A stretch of 64,000 nt of DNA from Pseudoclavibacter terrae (GCF_008831075.1 NZ_WBJX01000003.1:248001-312000); one strand, 5' to 3'. Counted from the first letter of the stretch, positions 1 to 8,335 are shown. Made by a program: numbers and translations. Notes: generated by a model from the letters alone, not told the origin.

Positions 1-2
1 TG

Positions 3-812
3 CAGCGACTCGAGCTGGAGGTGGGGCAGCCGCTCGTCCGGCGACAGCCTCGCGGTGTTGTCGCAACGGAAGCGGGAGCGCTGCTCGCCGGCCACGCCAG
101 GTACGTGTTGCGACGGATGCGCGCCGCAGAGTCGGAACTGGACGAGCTCTCGGGCCTCCGACGCGGACGCGTCTCGGTTGGGACCTTTCCGACCGTCGGC
201 ACCACCCTCATGCCGATGGCCATCAGCCGGTTCCGCCGCGAGTACCCCGACGTTCGGCTCGAGGTGCACAGCGCCAGGTTCGACGAGCTCGTCTCGTCGC
301 TCCAGGAGAACAGCATCGGCATCTCCCTGCTCTGGGACTACGAGTGGAACCGGATCGACGAACCAGATCTGTCGCTCACTCCGCTCCTCGAGGACCCAAC
401 CGTGCTTGTGGTCTCAGAGGATCACCGGCTCGGGCGAACCCGCCACGTGAACATGTCGATGCTCCGGCACGAGGACTGGATCGTCCGCAAGAGCGGTCAT
501 CCAGTGGCTGAAGTGCTTGAGCGAAGCTGCCGCGGTGCGGGATTCACTCCGAAGATCGCGTTCGAGGCCAACGACTACCAGGAGGCACTCGCGATGGTCA
601 GCGTGGGTCTCGGGGTGGCGCTCGCCCCTCAGACTGCGGTCGTCTCAGCCCGGCCGGGCGTCCGGATCGTCAGCCTCGGGCAGGAGGCGCCGTCACGGCG
701 CATCGTCATCGCCCACCGCAGCGACCGCGTGCGACCGCCGGGCGAGCACGCGATGCACCAGATCCTCGTGGATGTCGCGCGCGAGCACTTGCTCGCCGAC
801 CGCCCCTCCTGA
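3..812 (+). CDS. LysR-family transcriptional regulator, 5' end outside window
   Basis: The reading frame is open from base 3, so the true start lies upstream of the window. The first visible residues (QRLELEVGQPLVRRQPRG, then TEAG) are the second half of a LysR winged helix-turn-helix. They are followed by a linker helix and a complete LysR effector-binding domain beginning near GRVSVGTFPTVGTTLMP and running to the TGA stop. LysR proteins bind DNA as tetramers and sense a small molecule in the C-terminal domain. The target is not visible because the regulated divergent gene would lie left of the window. The next gene is convergent and gives no hint about function. The family call is firm; the ligand is unknown. 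Confidence 0.85.
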   Translation, partial: QRLELEVGQPLVRRQPRGVVATEAGALLAGHARYVLRRMRAAESELDELSGLRRGRVSVGTFPTVGTTLMPMAISRFRREYPDVRLEVHSARFDELVSSLQENSIGISLLWDYEWNRIDEPDLSLTPLLEDPTVLVVSEDHRLGRTRHVNMSMLRHEDWIVRKSGHPVAEVLERSCRGAGFTPKIAFEANDYQEALAMVSVGLGVALAPQTAVVSARPGVRIVSLGQEAPSRRIVIAHRSDRVRPPGEHAMHQILVDVAREHLLADRPS

Positions 813-854
813 ATGCCAGGGGCGACCCGGGTTCTGGCATCCGTGCAGAGGCTC

Positions 855-1754
855 TTACGTCACTTGAGCGTTGCCGGACGCAGCCGAGTCGATACCGCGA
901 TCCCCGACGCGCAGCGTCAGCTCAAACGCCTGCCGCGCCACGAGGCCCGGTTCGGAGGCGCTGACGACGTGCCCAGACTCCTCCGCGCGAATGTGCACGG
1001 CCCCCGGATGCGCGGCCACGGTCTCGAGGTGCGCCGCGATCAGCGGTGCGCGTGTTCGGTCGCCTGGCGTCGCCTTCATGCCTGAAATCACCCGCATGGG
1101 CAGGTCACCGAGCCTCGGTGGACGCGACCGCAACCCGGCGAGCTCGCTTCCAACCACGCGCTGCTCCGCGGATGCCGCGCGCGCCGCCACCGGGTTCGCG
1201 GATGCATCCAGGGCCTGCGCCGCCGCGACCGGGTCCATCCCCTCGACGAGACTGCGCAGCTGCACGCGCAGCAGACCGAGACGGGCGGCCGGTTCCAGCA
1301 CCGACGCCGAGAATGCGAAGAGGCGCCGAGTCGACGGCCGGAAGTACAGCGACGCGTGCTCATCGCTCTGGTCGACGAGCACGAGCCCGTCCATCGGTGC
1401 ACCCGCCGACAGGCGGCGAGCTGCCAGGCGCCGAACGATCGGCCCGCCCCAACTGTGGCCGACGAGCACCAGCCTCGACGGCTCCTGCGCGGTCACGACC
1501 ACGTCGAGGTCGTCGGCGAGGCGGTCCAGCGTGCGAGGTGCAGGATCCGGCGTGCTCTCCCCGTACCCCGCCCGCTCGTAGGCGACGACCCTCACGCGCT
1601 CCGCGAGCATCCCGTGCACGAGCCCCCAGTACAGGCCGCTCGCACCCAGGCCAGCCTCGAGCACGACCACGGCGCCCGAGTCGCGCGGCCCGCTCGCGAA
1701 CGTGCGCAGGCGACGACCGTCCGGGGTCGTCACGAAGGCGGCGGAGTCGATCAT
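855..1754 (-). CDS. alpha/beta hydrolase
   Basis: The 299-residue protein has an alpha/beta-hydrolase layout. An oxyanion-region motif EAGLGASGLYW lies near residue 33, YERAGYG near 59, and the nucleophile elbow GHSWGG puts the catalytic Ser at 101. A late histidine in the EESGHVV segment near residue 262 would complete the triad. There is no signal peptide, so it should be cytoplasmic. The substrate cannot be told; proline iminopeptidases, haloalkane dehalogenases and lactonases share this fold. It is convergent with the upstream LysR gene and divergent from the SUMF1-like gene, with only about 70 bases between the starts. ATG is used with a weak G-rich upstream sequence. Confidence 0.8.
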   Translation of the reverse strand: MIDSAAFVTTPDGRRLRTFASGPRDSGAVVVLEAGLGASGLYWGLVHGMLAERVRVVAYERAGYGESTPDPAPRTLDRLADDLDVVVTAQEPSRLVLVGHSWGGPIVRRLAARRLSAGAPMDGLVLVDQSDEHASLYFRPSTRRLFAFSASVLEPAARLGLLRVQLRSLVEGMDPVAAAQALDASANPVAARAASAEQRVVGSELAGLRSRPPRLGDLPMRVISGMKATPGDRTRAPLIAAHLETVAAHPGAVHIRAEESGHVVSASEPGLVARQAFELTLRVGDRGIDSAASGNAQVT

Positions 1755-1827
1755 CCCGGCATGCTCTCACGCCCCGACGACCACCCGCCAGGCGCCGGTG
1801 GCACCCTCCGGTGCGAGGATGGGCCCA

Positions 1828-2580
1828 ATGGATATCGAATTCTCGGCCATCGACGGCGGCACCGTCGAACTGCACGACGCGCGACGCAAGATCCGCCGCC
1901 GCGTGGAGCTCGAGCCGTTCGAGATCGGCGTCTACGCGGTCACGCAGTCGCAGCTCGGCGAGCTCCTCGGGGAGGCGACCGACGACGGGCTGAGCCACCC
2001 CGACCGGCCCGCGACCGATGTCAGCTGGCTGCGCGCCATCCGCTTCTGCAACGCCGCCTCCGAATGGGAAGGCCTCGACGCCGCCTACTCGTACGACGGC
2101 GAGCAGGTCACCTGGCACGTCGACTCCGACGGCATCCGCCTCCCCACCGAATCCGAGTGGGAGTTCGCGTGCCGGGCCGGATCGACGGCTGCCCAGTACG
2201 GGCCGCTCGCCGACGTCGCCTGGACCAGCCTCGACGGCGTCACCAGCCCGCAGCCCGTCGGCGGCAAGCACCCCAACCTCAACGGCCTCTTCGACACCCT
2301 CGGCAACACGTGGGAATGGTGCTGGGACTTCCTCGACCCGGCCCGCTACGACGACTACCGCGTGTTCCGCGGTGGCGGCTACGCCGACGACACGTGGAGC
2401 GTGCGCGCCTCCGTCCGCCGCGGCGGGGCGCCACGCATGCACCACGAGGACGTCGGGTTCCGCGTCGCGCGGGGAGGCTTCGACGCCGAGGATGCGGCCC
2501 AGGGGTGGTCTGCCCGCGCCGACCGCGAGCGCGCAACGAACGAGGGGCCCACCCCGTTCGGGTGGACCCCACTGCGCTGA
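1828..2580 (+). CDS. SUMF1/FGE-sulfatase-fold protein lacking the catalytic cysteines
   Basis: The 250-residue protein shows the formylglycine-generating-enzyme fold: GVYAVTQSQ near the N-terminus, RLPTESEWEFACRAG in the middle, NTWEWCWDF, and the C-terminal signature VFRGGGYADD...VGFRVARG. In true FGE the segment after RGGS carries two copper-binding catalytic cysteines. Here it reads GYADDTWSVRASVRRG and has no cysteine, so formylglycine formation is unlikely. Other relatives of this fold act as non-heme iron oxygenases (EgtB) or binding proteins. No sulfatase gene lies nearby. The ATG at 1828 was chosen because GAGG lies 9 bases upstream; an in-frame ATG at 1819 has no room for a ribosome site. 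The role is unknown. Confidence 0.75.
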   Translation: MDIEFSAIDGGTVELHDARRKIRRRVELEPFEIGVYAVTQSQLGELLGEATDDGLSHPDRPATDVSWLRAIRFCNAASEWEGLDAAYSYDGEQVTWHVDSDGIRLPTESEWEFACRAGSTAAQYGPLADVAWTSLDGVTSPQPVGGKHPNLNGLFDTLGNTWEWCWDFLDPARYDDYRVFRGGGYADDTWSVRASVRRGGAPRMHHEDVGFRVARGGFDAEDAAQGWSARADRERATNEGPTPFGWTPLR

Positions 2581-2630
2581 CGCATCCGCCCGCCTGATTC
2601 GCGGTCGGCTTAGCCGCCGGGCCACCCGGC

Positions 2631-3125
2631 TCAGACCGCGAAGGCGATGACCCCGGTGATGAAGAGGGTCAGCAGCGTCGTCCACAGCACGATCGCGACC
2701 GCCTGCCAGACGAGCACCCGTCCCTTCGAGATGCCGCTTCCCGCAAGCGCCGCCGCCGTGAAGTGGGTCGGGAGCAGCAGCGGGCCGAGGAGGCTCACGC
2801 CGGCGACCCCATACCGGTTGAAGGCGCGCTGAAACTTCTCGCGGCGAGCCGTCTTCGGCGTCGCGTCTTCGGGCGACTTCGCGAAGCGCGCCCGGATCGC
2901 GGCCCCCAGGTAGACGACAAGCGCCACGGCGATGAAGTTGCCGAAGGCGCCCGCGATGGCGGCGATGACCGGGTTGATGCCGCCGATGATGCCGATCGAT
3001 GCGGCACCCTCTCCCTCGATGAAGGGAACGGCCCCGGCAAGCGCGACGATGAGCGGCTGCAGCCAATCAGGCAGCTGTGCCATCAGGTTCTGGAAGCCGA
3101 GAATGAGCTCTGCGATGGGGTTCAT
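2631..3125 (-). CDS. Small multidrug-export-type membrane protein (COG2426-like)
   Basis: The 164-residue integral membrane protein has about four to five hydrophobic segments. It carries the family hallmark PFIEGEGAASIGIIGGINP near residue 34 and GPLLLPTHFTAA later. The family is named putative small multi-drug export protein, but transport has rarely been tested, and the fold resembles DedA-like proteins. ATG at 3125 matches the family N-terminus (MNPIAE); a longer frame upstream has no family resemblance. It is divergent from the two-component system, and a 16-base palindrome lies in the shared promoter region. Control by that system is therefore a reasonable inference. Confidence 0.8.
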   Translation of the reverse strand: MNPIAELILGFQNLMAQLPDWLQPLIVALAGAVPFIEGEGAASIGIIGGINPVIAAIAGAFGNFIAVALVVYLGAAIRARFAKSPEDATPKTARREKFQRAFNRYGVAGVSLLGPLLLPTHFTAAALAGSGISKGRVLVWQAVAIVLWTTLLTLFITGVIAFAV

Positions 3126-3256
3126 GGTGTGGCCTTTCGGAGCTGAAGCGAGATGCCGCGTCGGGTGCCGCGGTGATGTCTCAATTCCACTTGGGATGCG
3201 CTCCGCACGGCAGTGCCGCCGCGTCACCACTCCTCGTGAGGATGCGCGTGCGGGTT

Positions 3257-3272
3257 CGTGACATATGTCACG
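3257..3272. promoter_or_regulatory. 16-bp perfect palindrome in divergent promoter of the two-component system
   Basis: CGTGACATATGTCACG reads the same on both strands. It lies 35 bases before the kinase start and 132 bases before the divergent membrane-protein start. DesR-like LuxR-type regulators bind symmetric sites of this kind, so this is a likely operator of the adjacent response regulator. That is inference from position and symmetry. Confidence 0.5.
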
Positions 3273-3306
3273 GGTCGCGCGCCCACGCCTGGCCTACCGT
3301 TGAGGA

Positions 3307-4575
3307 ATGAGCACTCCACGCATCGGCGAGATCGCCCTCGCCCGCGGCGTCACCGCCACCTGGTGGTACACGGCAGTGGGCGTCTTGGTGTTCGTCGGCT
3401 TCACCATCTCGTTCTGGGTGCTGTGGACCTGGGCGGCCCCGAACCTCGACGCGACCTGGCGTCTCCCCGTCACCGTGGCCGGTGGCCTCGCCTGGCTTGC
3501 CTCCGCCATGCTGCTGCTCCTCGATTACCGCCCGAGTGTGCTGGCCGTTCGCGACGGCGAGGCGCACCGCCCGTCGAGCCTCCACGTGCTCGGTCTCGGC
3601 CTCGCCGCAGTCAGCGCCGCACTCCTCGGTATCGGCGCGGCCTCGTTCGTCGCCGTGGCCGCGGTCATCGCGTTCGTGCTCTCCGTGCGCCCCTGGACTC
3701 CAGGCGTCAGGTGGCGCGTGGTCGTCGGCGCCACGATCGCGGTGGCCCTCGTGATCTTCTTCGAAGCCAGGACATTCGGCGAGCAGGGCATCCCCGGCAA
3801 TGCGTTCGCCGCGCCCGGCCTTTTCATCCTGATGACGCCGTCCATGACCGCCTTCTCTCTCTGGTGGTGGGAGATCGTGCTCGAACTCGACCGCGCGCGT
3901 GCCGCCGAGAGCCAGCTCGCCGCGACCCGCGAGCGCCTCCGCCTCGCCAACGACGTGCACGACCTGCAAGGGCACCACCTGCAGGTCATCGCCCTGCAGC
4001 TCGAGCTCGCGGAGCGCCTCATCGCGAAGTACCCGGCCGCGGCGGCCGAGCAGATCCGGGCCGCGCAGGGAGCCGTCAACGAGGCACGCGCCGGCACGCG
4101 CGCCCTCGCGACGAGCTTCCGCGGCGTGCCCCTGCCTGATGAGCTCGAGAACGCGGCCGACCTGCTGCGCGCCGCCGGGCACGACGTGCGGATGCACGTG
4201 GGAGCCGGCACCGCATCCGCCCCCGCCGACGTGCTCGGGCCGATCGTGCGCGAGAGCGTCACCAACGTGCTCAAGCACGGTGACGGCAACCGCGCTCGGA
4301 TCGAACTCACCCGCGACGGCGACGTATGGGTCTACCGCATGGTGAACGACGCCGTGGGCCACGGCGGCAGCGCTGCGGCTGGCGACGGGGTCCGGACCGA
4401 CGTCGCGTGGGGCAGCGGCCTGACCGGCATGGGCGAGCGACTCGAGGCCAGCGGCGGCGACGTCGAGGCGTGGAACGACGGCACGAGCTTCACCGTGCAG
4501 GTGCGCCTGCCCGTCGGACATGCCCCGGTCGCCGGCACCTCTGGCCTCCCCGCGACGACAGGAGAACAGGCATGA
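3307..4575 (+). CDS. Sensor histidine kinase, DesK/NarL-partner type
   Basis: The 422-residue membrane kinase has about five or six hydrophobic segments in residues 19-200. A HisKA_3 dimerization helix follows with the phospho-acceptor in NDVHDLQGHHLQVI near residue 218. The C-terminal HATPase domain shows an N-box-like VRESVTNVLKHG and a G-box-like GSGLTGMGERLEASGG. It senses an unknown signal through the membrane domain and phosphorylates the downstream regulator, whose start overlaps its stop (ATGA). The ATG has GAGGA immediately upstream, too close for a normal ribosome site. A TACCGT about 6 bases before the ATG suggests a leaderless transcript. Confidence 0.9.
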   Translation: MSTPRIGEIALARGVTATWWYTAVGVLVFVGFTISFWVLWTWAAPNLDATWRLPVTVAGGLAWLASAMLLLLDYRPSVLAVRDGEAHRPSSLHVLGLGLAAVSAALLGIGAASFVAVAAVIAFVLSVRPWTPGVRWRVVVGATIAVALVIFFEARTFGEQGIPGNAFAAPGLFILMTPSMTAFSLWWWEIVLELDRARAAESQLAATRERLRLANDVHDLQGHHLQVIALQLELAERLIAKYPAAAAEQIRAAQGAVNEARAGTRALATSFRGVPLPDELENAADLLRAAGHDVRMHVGAGTASAPADVLGPIVRESVTNVLKHGDGNRARIELTRDGDVWVYRMVNDAVGHGGSAAAGDGVRTDVAWGSGLTGMGERLEASGGDVEAWNDGTSFTVQVRLPVGHAPVAGTSGLPATTGEQA

Positions 4576-5174
4576 TCCGGGTGCTGCTCGCTGACGACGA
4601 GGACATGATCCGCACGGCCCTCGCCTCACTGCTGCGCCTCGAAGACGACCTCGAGGTGATCGCCGAGTGCAGCACCGGCACCTCCGCCGTCGAAGAGGCG
4701 CTGCGCCTCAAGCCCGACATCTGCCTCCTCGACCTCGAGATGCCGGGCCTCGACGGCGTCGAAGTCGCCGAACGCCTGCAAGGCCTCCCGGAGGTTCGAT
4801 GCATCGTCGTCACCCGGCATGCGAGGCCGGGGGTACTGCGCCGCGCGCTCGCCGCCGGAGTCCAGGGGTTCATCCCGAAGTCCCGCCGCGCCGAAGAGGT
4901 CGCCGACATCATCCGCCGCGTCGCCGCCGGCCGCCGATACGTCGACCCCGAGATCGCCGCGGACGCACTGGCCGACGAACGCAGCCCCCTCACCGACCGC
5001 GAGCTCGACGTGCTGCGCGCCGGACAGCGCGGCGAGACGATCGCCGAGATCGCCCGCACCCTGCACCTCTCCCCCGGCACCGTCCGCAACTACGTGTCCT
5101 CAGTGCTGGGGAAGCTCGCCGTCTCGACCAGGCAGCAGGCGACCGTCGTCGCCCGCGAACGCGGCTGGATCTAG
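4572..5174 (+). CDS. LuxR/NarL-type response regulator
   Basis: The 200-residue protein has an N-terminal receiver domain with acidic pocket D8-D9, phospho-acceptor D54 (CLLDLEMPG) and the conserved lysine in GFIPKS. The C-terminal LuxR helix-turn-helix covers LTDRELDVLRAGQRGETIAEIARTLHLSPGTVRNYVSSVLGKL (in pieces: LTDRELDVLRAG, then HLSPGTVRNYVSSVLGKL). It is the partner of the kinase immediately upstream, with a 4-base ATGA overlap implying translational coupling. The likely binding site is the palindrome at 3257-3272. A hairpin after the stop and a set of tandem repeats follow. Confidence 0.93.
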   Translation: MIRVLLADDEDMIRTALASLLRLEDDLEVIAECSTGTSAVEEALRLKPDICLLDLEMPGLDGVEVAERLQGLPEVRCIVVTRHARPGVLRRALAAGVQGFIPKSRRAEEVADIIRRVAAGRRYVDPEIAADALADERSPLTDRELDVLRAGQRGETIAEIARTLHLSPGTVRNYVSSVLGKLAVSTRQQATVVARERGWI

Positions 5175-5213
5175 CGCGCGGCGCATCCGGCCACGCCACC
5201 GCCTGGCGAACGT

Positions 5214-5281
5214 CTCGGGCTGGCGCTCTTCTCGGGATGGGATTCGTCTCGGGATGGCGCTCGTCTCGGGCTGGCATTGTC
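5214..5281. repeat. Four tandem copies of an imperfect 17-bp unit
   Basis: Units begin at 5214, 5231, 5248 and 5265. Each opens with CTCGGG(A/C)TGG and varies in the last seven bases. They lie downstream of the response-regulator stop and do not encode a plausible protein. The core TCTCGGGATGG resembles the arms of the palindromic elements at 5385 and 13843. Confidence 0.8.
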
Positions 5282-5282
5282 A

Positions 5283-5312
5283 CTTCGTTGAGGGAAACTT
5301 CCCCGAACGAAG
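5283..5312 (+). terminator. Hairpin downstream of the two-component operon
   Basis: CTTCGTT at 5283-5289 pairs with AACGAAG at 5306-5312, and an inner GGGAA/TTCCC pair extends the stem. It lies about 110 bases after the response-regulator stop, between convergent genes, and has no long T run. It could serve either strand. Confidence 0.5.
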
Positions 5313-5384
5313 CGAGGTTTCCATCCCGCGACAGCCGTCGGCAACCATCCCGCGACCCCGGGCGGTGACCGTCATTCGGCCCAC

Positions 5385-5454
5385 ACTTCGAGATGGCTTC
5401 CACGCACGCGGATGGTTTGCAACCCATCCCGAAGCGTGGAGCCCATCTCGAAGT
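5385..5454. repeat. Compound palindromic intergenic element, copy 1
   Basis: Outer arms 5385-5405 and 5434-5454 are inverted copies with two mismatches in 21. Inner arms 5410-5419 and 5420-5429 (GGATGGTTTG/CAACCCATCC) are inverted with one mismatch. A second copy with the same architecture lies at 13843-13910. The rest of the 5175-5558 interval holds only this element, the 17-bp repeats and the hairpin; no gene is supported there. Confidence 0.75.
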
Positions 5455-5558
5455 TCGCCTGGAGTCGGCCGGCGGTGAACGGCGCGAGTCAGGCGTGCCG
5501 GCCCGCGGGTCGCCGGCCCGCGGGTCGCTGGCTCTCAGGCGCCGACCCTCGAGCGGCG

Positions 5559-6455
5559 TCAGCCACCGGTGAGTCGGTCGAGCACGTGGCGCAGCAGCGG
5601 CCACTCGGCGGTGCCGCGGAGGTAGGCGGCGGATGCGCGCAGCATGGGCGGGTCCTGCATCCGCACGATGTGCACGTTGTCGCGCGGCTCTCGGGTGAGG
5701 GGAAGCATCCCGACCCCGAACTCGGCGGCGATGAGGTCTTCCACGAGGGCGAGGTCGTCGGACTGGTGGGTGACGTTCGGCTCGTAGTCGGCGAGCGACG
5801 CGAGCACGCCGATGGCGATCTCGTCGGCGTTGTTCCTGGAGTTGCCGATCCACTCGCGCTCGCGCAGCGCGAGCATGAGGTCTCGGTTCGGCAGGGCCTC
5901 GTGGCCGCCGCCGGGGAGGGCCGCCGCGACCCTGTCCGGAACGCCGATTCCCCACTCCCCCTCCCACAGGCGCACGCTCTCGTAGCCGGGCGGGATGCGC
6001 AGGGGCGCGAGCGTGTAGTCGTAGACGAGCGCGAGGTCGATGCGGCCGGCGTCGACGAGCGCGAACGCCTCGTCGGGTTCCTGCTCCTCCAGCACGAGCC
6101 GCACGCCGGGATGTGATGCGGCGAGCTCGCGCATGATGGGAAACAGTGCTCGTGCGGCCGTCGCGAATCCCGCCACGCGCAGCGTCCCTTGCGGTTCCGC
6201 ATCCGGGTCGAAGTCGCGCCTCGCCTCGTCGAGGCTCGCGAGGATCCCGGATGCGCGCGCGGCGAGCCGCGAGCCAGCGGCGGTCAGCCGCACCCCGCGT
6301 CCTACGCGCTGCAGGAGGTGAGCGCCGAGTTCCTGCTGCAGGAGGGCGAGCTGCTGCGAGACCACGGATGTCGTCGTCAGGTGCTGGTCGGCGACGGCAC
6401 GCATGGAGCCCAGCCGCTCCAGGTCAACCAGGTATTCGAGCCGTCGTGTCTCCAT
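5559..6455 (-). CDS. LysR-family transcriptional regulator
   Basis: The 298-residue protein has an N-terminal LysR helix-turn-helix (METRRLEYLVDLERLGSM, then TTTSVVSQQLALLQQELG and LTAAG) and a full effector-binding domain from about residue 90. ATG at 6455 was chosen because METRRL matches the family start and GGGAG lies just upstream; the frame extends further without resemblance to LysR proteins. It is divergent from an EamA-type exporter, the classic LysR arrangement. A 7-3-7 palindrome in the shared intergenic region is a likely binding site. It probably controls that exporter in response to a metabolite. Confidence 0.9.
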   Translation of the reverse strand: METRRLEYLVDLERLGSMRAVADQHLTTTSVVSQQLALLQQELGAHLLQRVGRGVRLTAAGSRLAARASGILASLDEARRDFDPDAEPQGTLRVAGFATAARALFPIMRELAASHPGVRLVLEEQEPDEAFALVDAGRIDLALVYDYTLAPLRIPPGYESVRLWEGEWGIGVPDRVAAALPGGGHEALPNRDLMLALREREWIGNSRNNADEIAIGVLASLADYEPNVTHQSDDLALVEDLIAAEFGVGMLPLTREPRDNVHIVRMQDPPMLRASAAYLRGTAEWPLLRHVLDRLTGG

Positions 6456-6518
6456 GCGCGCTCCCATCGGTTCCGGTCGTGGCCATCTCGGCCCGGTCGC
6501 CACTATTGTGCTGGAATC

Positions 6519-6535
6519 GCGAACGATACGTTCGC
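6519..6535. promoter_or_regulatory. LysR-type operator candidate (7-3-7 inverted repeat)
   Basis: GCGAACG and CGTTCGC flank ATA in a perfect interrupted palindrome. It lies 64 bases from the lysR start and 46 bases from the exporter start. Position and symmetry fit autoregulation and activation by the LysR protein; binding is inferred. Confidence 0.5.
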
Positions 6536-6580
6536 ATTTCTCGCGTGGACACGGATGCACGGGCGCGTCATCCTGGGTCC

Positions 6581-7582
6581 ATGACCGCGTCCACGCTTCC
6601 GCCAGCCCCACGGGGCAGCGCCCGCTCGGGCACCCTCATGACGATCAGCGCCATGCTGTTCGTGCAGCTCGGCCTGGCGCTCAGCACCGGCCTGTTCGAG
6701 CAGCTCGGGCCGCTCGGCACCGGCTGGATCCGCCTCGTGTTCGCGGCGGCCCTCGTGCTGGTGATCGTGCGTCCGCGACGCGCGTGGTTCACGCGCAGCA
6801 GCTTCCTCGCGTGCGTCGTGCTCGGCGCGGCGACCTCGGGCATGACGCTGCTGTTCACGCTCGCGATCGACCGCATCCCGCTCGGCACGGCCGCTGCTCT
6901 CGAGTTCCTGGGCCCCCTCGCGGTCGCTGTGCTGCGCAGTCGAGGCCGGGCGCTCCTCTGGCCGCTGATCGCCGCTGTCGGTGTTGTGCTGCTGACGGAG
7001 CCGTGGACCGGGAACATCGACCCGATCGGCGTGCTGTATGCGCTTGCGGCGGCCGCCTGCTGGGCCGTCTACATCCTGTGCACGCAGCGCGTGGGCGACG
7101 AGCTGAGCGGGGTGCGCGGTCTGGCCGTCTCCATTCCTGTGGCGGCCGTCATCGCGAGCGTCATCGCGGCGCCGAGCACCATCCCGCTGCTCACCTGGGA
7201 GGCTGCGCTCGCCGGTCTCGGCCTGGCCGTGCTCCTGCCGACGGTGCCGTTCATGCTCGAGATCCAGGCGCTGCGCCGCATCACGGCGGCGGCCTACGGA
7301 ACCCTCACGAGCCTCGAGCCCGCGGTCGCGCTCGTCATCGGGTTGCTGCTGCTGCACCAGGTGCCCGGACTGCTGCCGGTCGTCGGGCTCGCGCTGGTCA
7401 TCGTCGCGGGCATCGGCGTCGAGCGCTCGGCCGGACGCACTCCCACCGCTCCTGCGTCTGCCACTCCAGCCTCGGCTCTCATTCCCGCCCCGACGCCGCC
7501 TACCGAGGCTGCGGCGGCAGCCTCAGGCGCCGGTGAGGCGCCCCTGGAGCGCGGCGAGCTCCGCACCGGTGAGCCCGCCTGA
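6581..7582 (+). CDS. EamA/RhtA-type inner-membrane exporter
   Basis: The 333-residue protein has about ten hydrophobic helices in two EamA halves. Residue patterns such as LEFLGPLAVAVL and the second-half RITAAAYGTLTSLEPAVALVIGLLLL recall RhtA, a threonine/homoserine exporter. The substrate is not proven by sequence. ATG at 6581 is preferred because the first helix follows after a short positively charged leader; the frame remains open upstream into the divergent lysR. The Ala/Pro-rich C-terminal tail of about 50 residues is probably cytoplasmic and disordered. The last 60 bases overlap the end of the convergent phosphatase gene. Confidence 0.85.
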   Translation: MTASTLPPAPRGSARSGTLMTISAMLFVQLGLALSTGLFEQLGPLGTGWIRLVFAAALVLVIVRPRRAWFTRSSFLACVVLGAATSGMTLLFTLAIDRIPLGTAAALEFLGPLAVAVLRSRGRALLWPLIAAVGVVLLTEPWTGNIDPIGVLYALAAAACWAVYILCTQRVGDELSGVRGLAVSIPVAAVIASVIAAPSTIPLLTWEAALAGLGLAVLLPTVPFMLEIQALRRITAAAYGTLTSLEPAVALVIGLLLLHQVPGLLPVVGLALVIVAGIGVERSAGRTPTAPASATPASALIPAPTPPTEAAAAASGAGEAPLERGELRTGEPA

Positions 7583-8335
7583 CTGCAGGTACGCGGCTGA
7601 GCCGCCCTGCGCATCCACCCACTCGAGCGCCTGCTCGATCGCGGCTGGGGGTGTCGCGGCGACGAGGTCTTTGATCTGGTCGGTGAGCGGCAGGCCGTAC
7701 TGCGCGACCATGCCGTACATGCGCTCGGCCCACTCACCTGAAAGGTTGGCTTCGGAGGACGCGTAGTCGGCGATGAGCGCCGACCGCTCGACCCCGACCG
7801 CGTCGAGCACGAGCGCCGAGCCGACGCCAGTGCGGTCCTTGCCGGCCGTGCAGTGGACGACCACGGCGGTCGGCGGGGTGACGGTCGCGGATGCGACGAG
7901 TCGCGCGAGCTCGGCGAACGTGGTGGCGCTGTGCTCGAGCATCTCCACGTAGAGGGCGCCCAGGGTCGGGATCTGCGCGAGCACCGCATCCATCGCCTTC
8001 GCCTGCTCGGCGGGGTCGCCGCCACGCGCAGCCGACTGCAACCCCTGCTGGACGAGGCCGGTGACGGCACCCTCGAGCAGCGGGAGCTCCACGACGTGGA
8101 ACGGCCGACTCACGGGCAGGCGGTCTGGTGCCATCTGCCGCTCGGCGGGTGTGCGGAAGTCGACGATGGTGCCGATGTCGCTCGCCGCGAGCTCCTCAAG
8201 CCCCTTCGGGGTGAGCGAGCTCAGCGCGTCCGATCTGTAGAAGATGCCAGGCGCGGTCACACTGCCGGATGTGAGCGGCAGGCCGCCGGTGTCACGGAAG
8301 TTGAAGGTGCCCTCGAGGGATGTCGCCGTCGTCAT
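7523..8335 (-). CDS. Tyrosine-specific protein phosphatase, IphP/Y_phosphatase3 type
   Basis: The 270-residue cytoplasmic protein carries the phosphatase loop VVHCTAGKDRTG with nucleophile C162 and R168. N-terminal features FNFRDTGGLPL and IFYRSDAL, and the middle VDFRTPAER, are typical of the family. Members remove phosphate from tyrosine or from phosphoinositides; the substrate here is unknown. The start is ATG at 8335. The C-terminus overlaps the convergent exporter gene by 60 bases, so both tails are encoded by the same DNA. It appears monocistronic. Confidence 0.9.
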   Translation of the reverse strand: MTTATSLEGTFNFRDTGGLPLTSGSVTAPGIFYRSDALSSLTPKGLEELAASDIGTIVDFRTPAERQMAPDRLPVSRPFHVVELPLLEGAVTGLVQQGLQSAARGGDPAEQAKAMDAVLAQIPTLGALYVEMLEHSATTFAELARLVASATVTPPTAVVVHCTAGKDRTGVGSALVLDAVGVERSALIADYASSEANLSGEWAERMYGMVAQYGLPLTDQIKDLVAATPPAAIEQALEWVDAQGGSAAYLQSGGLTGAELAALQGRLTGA

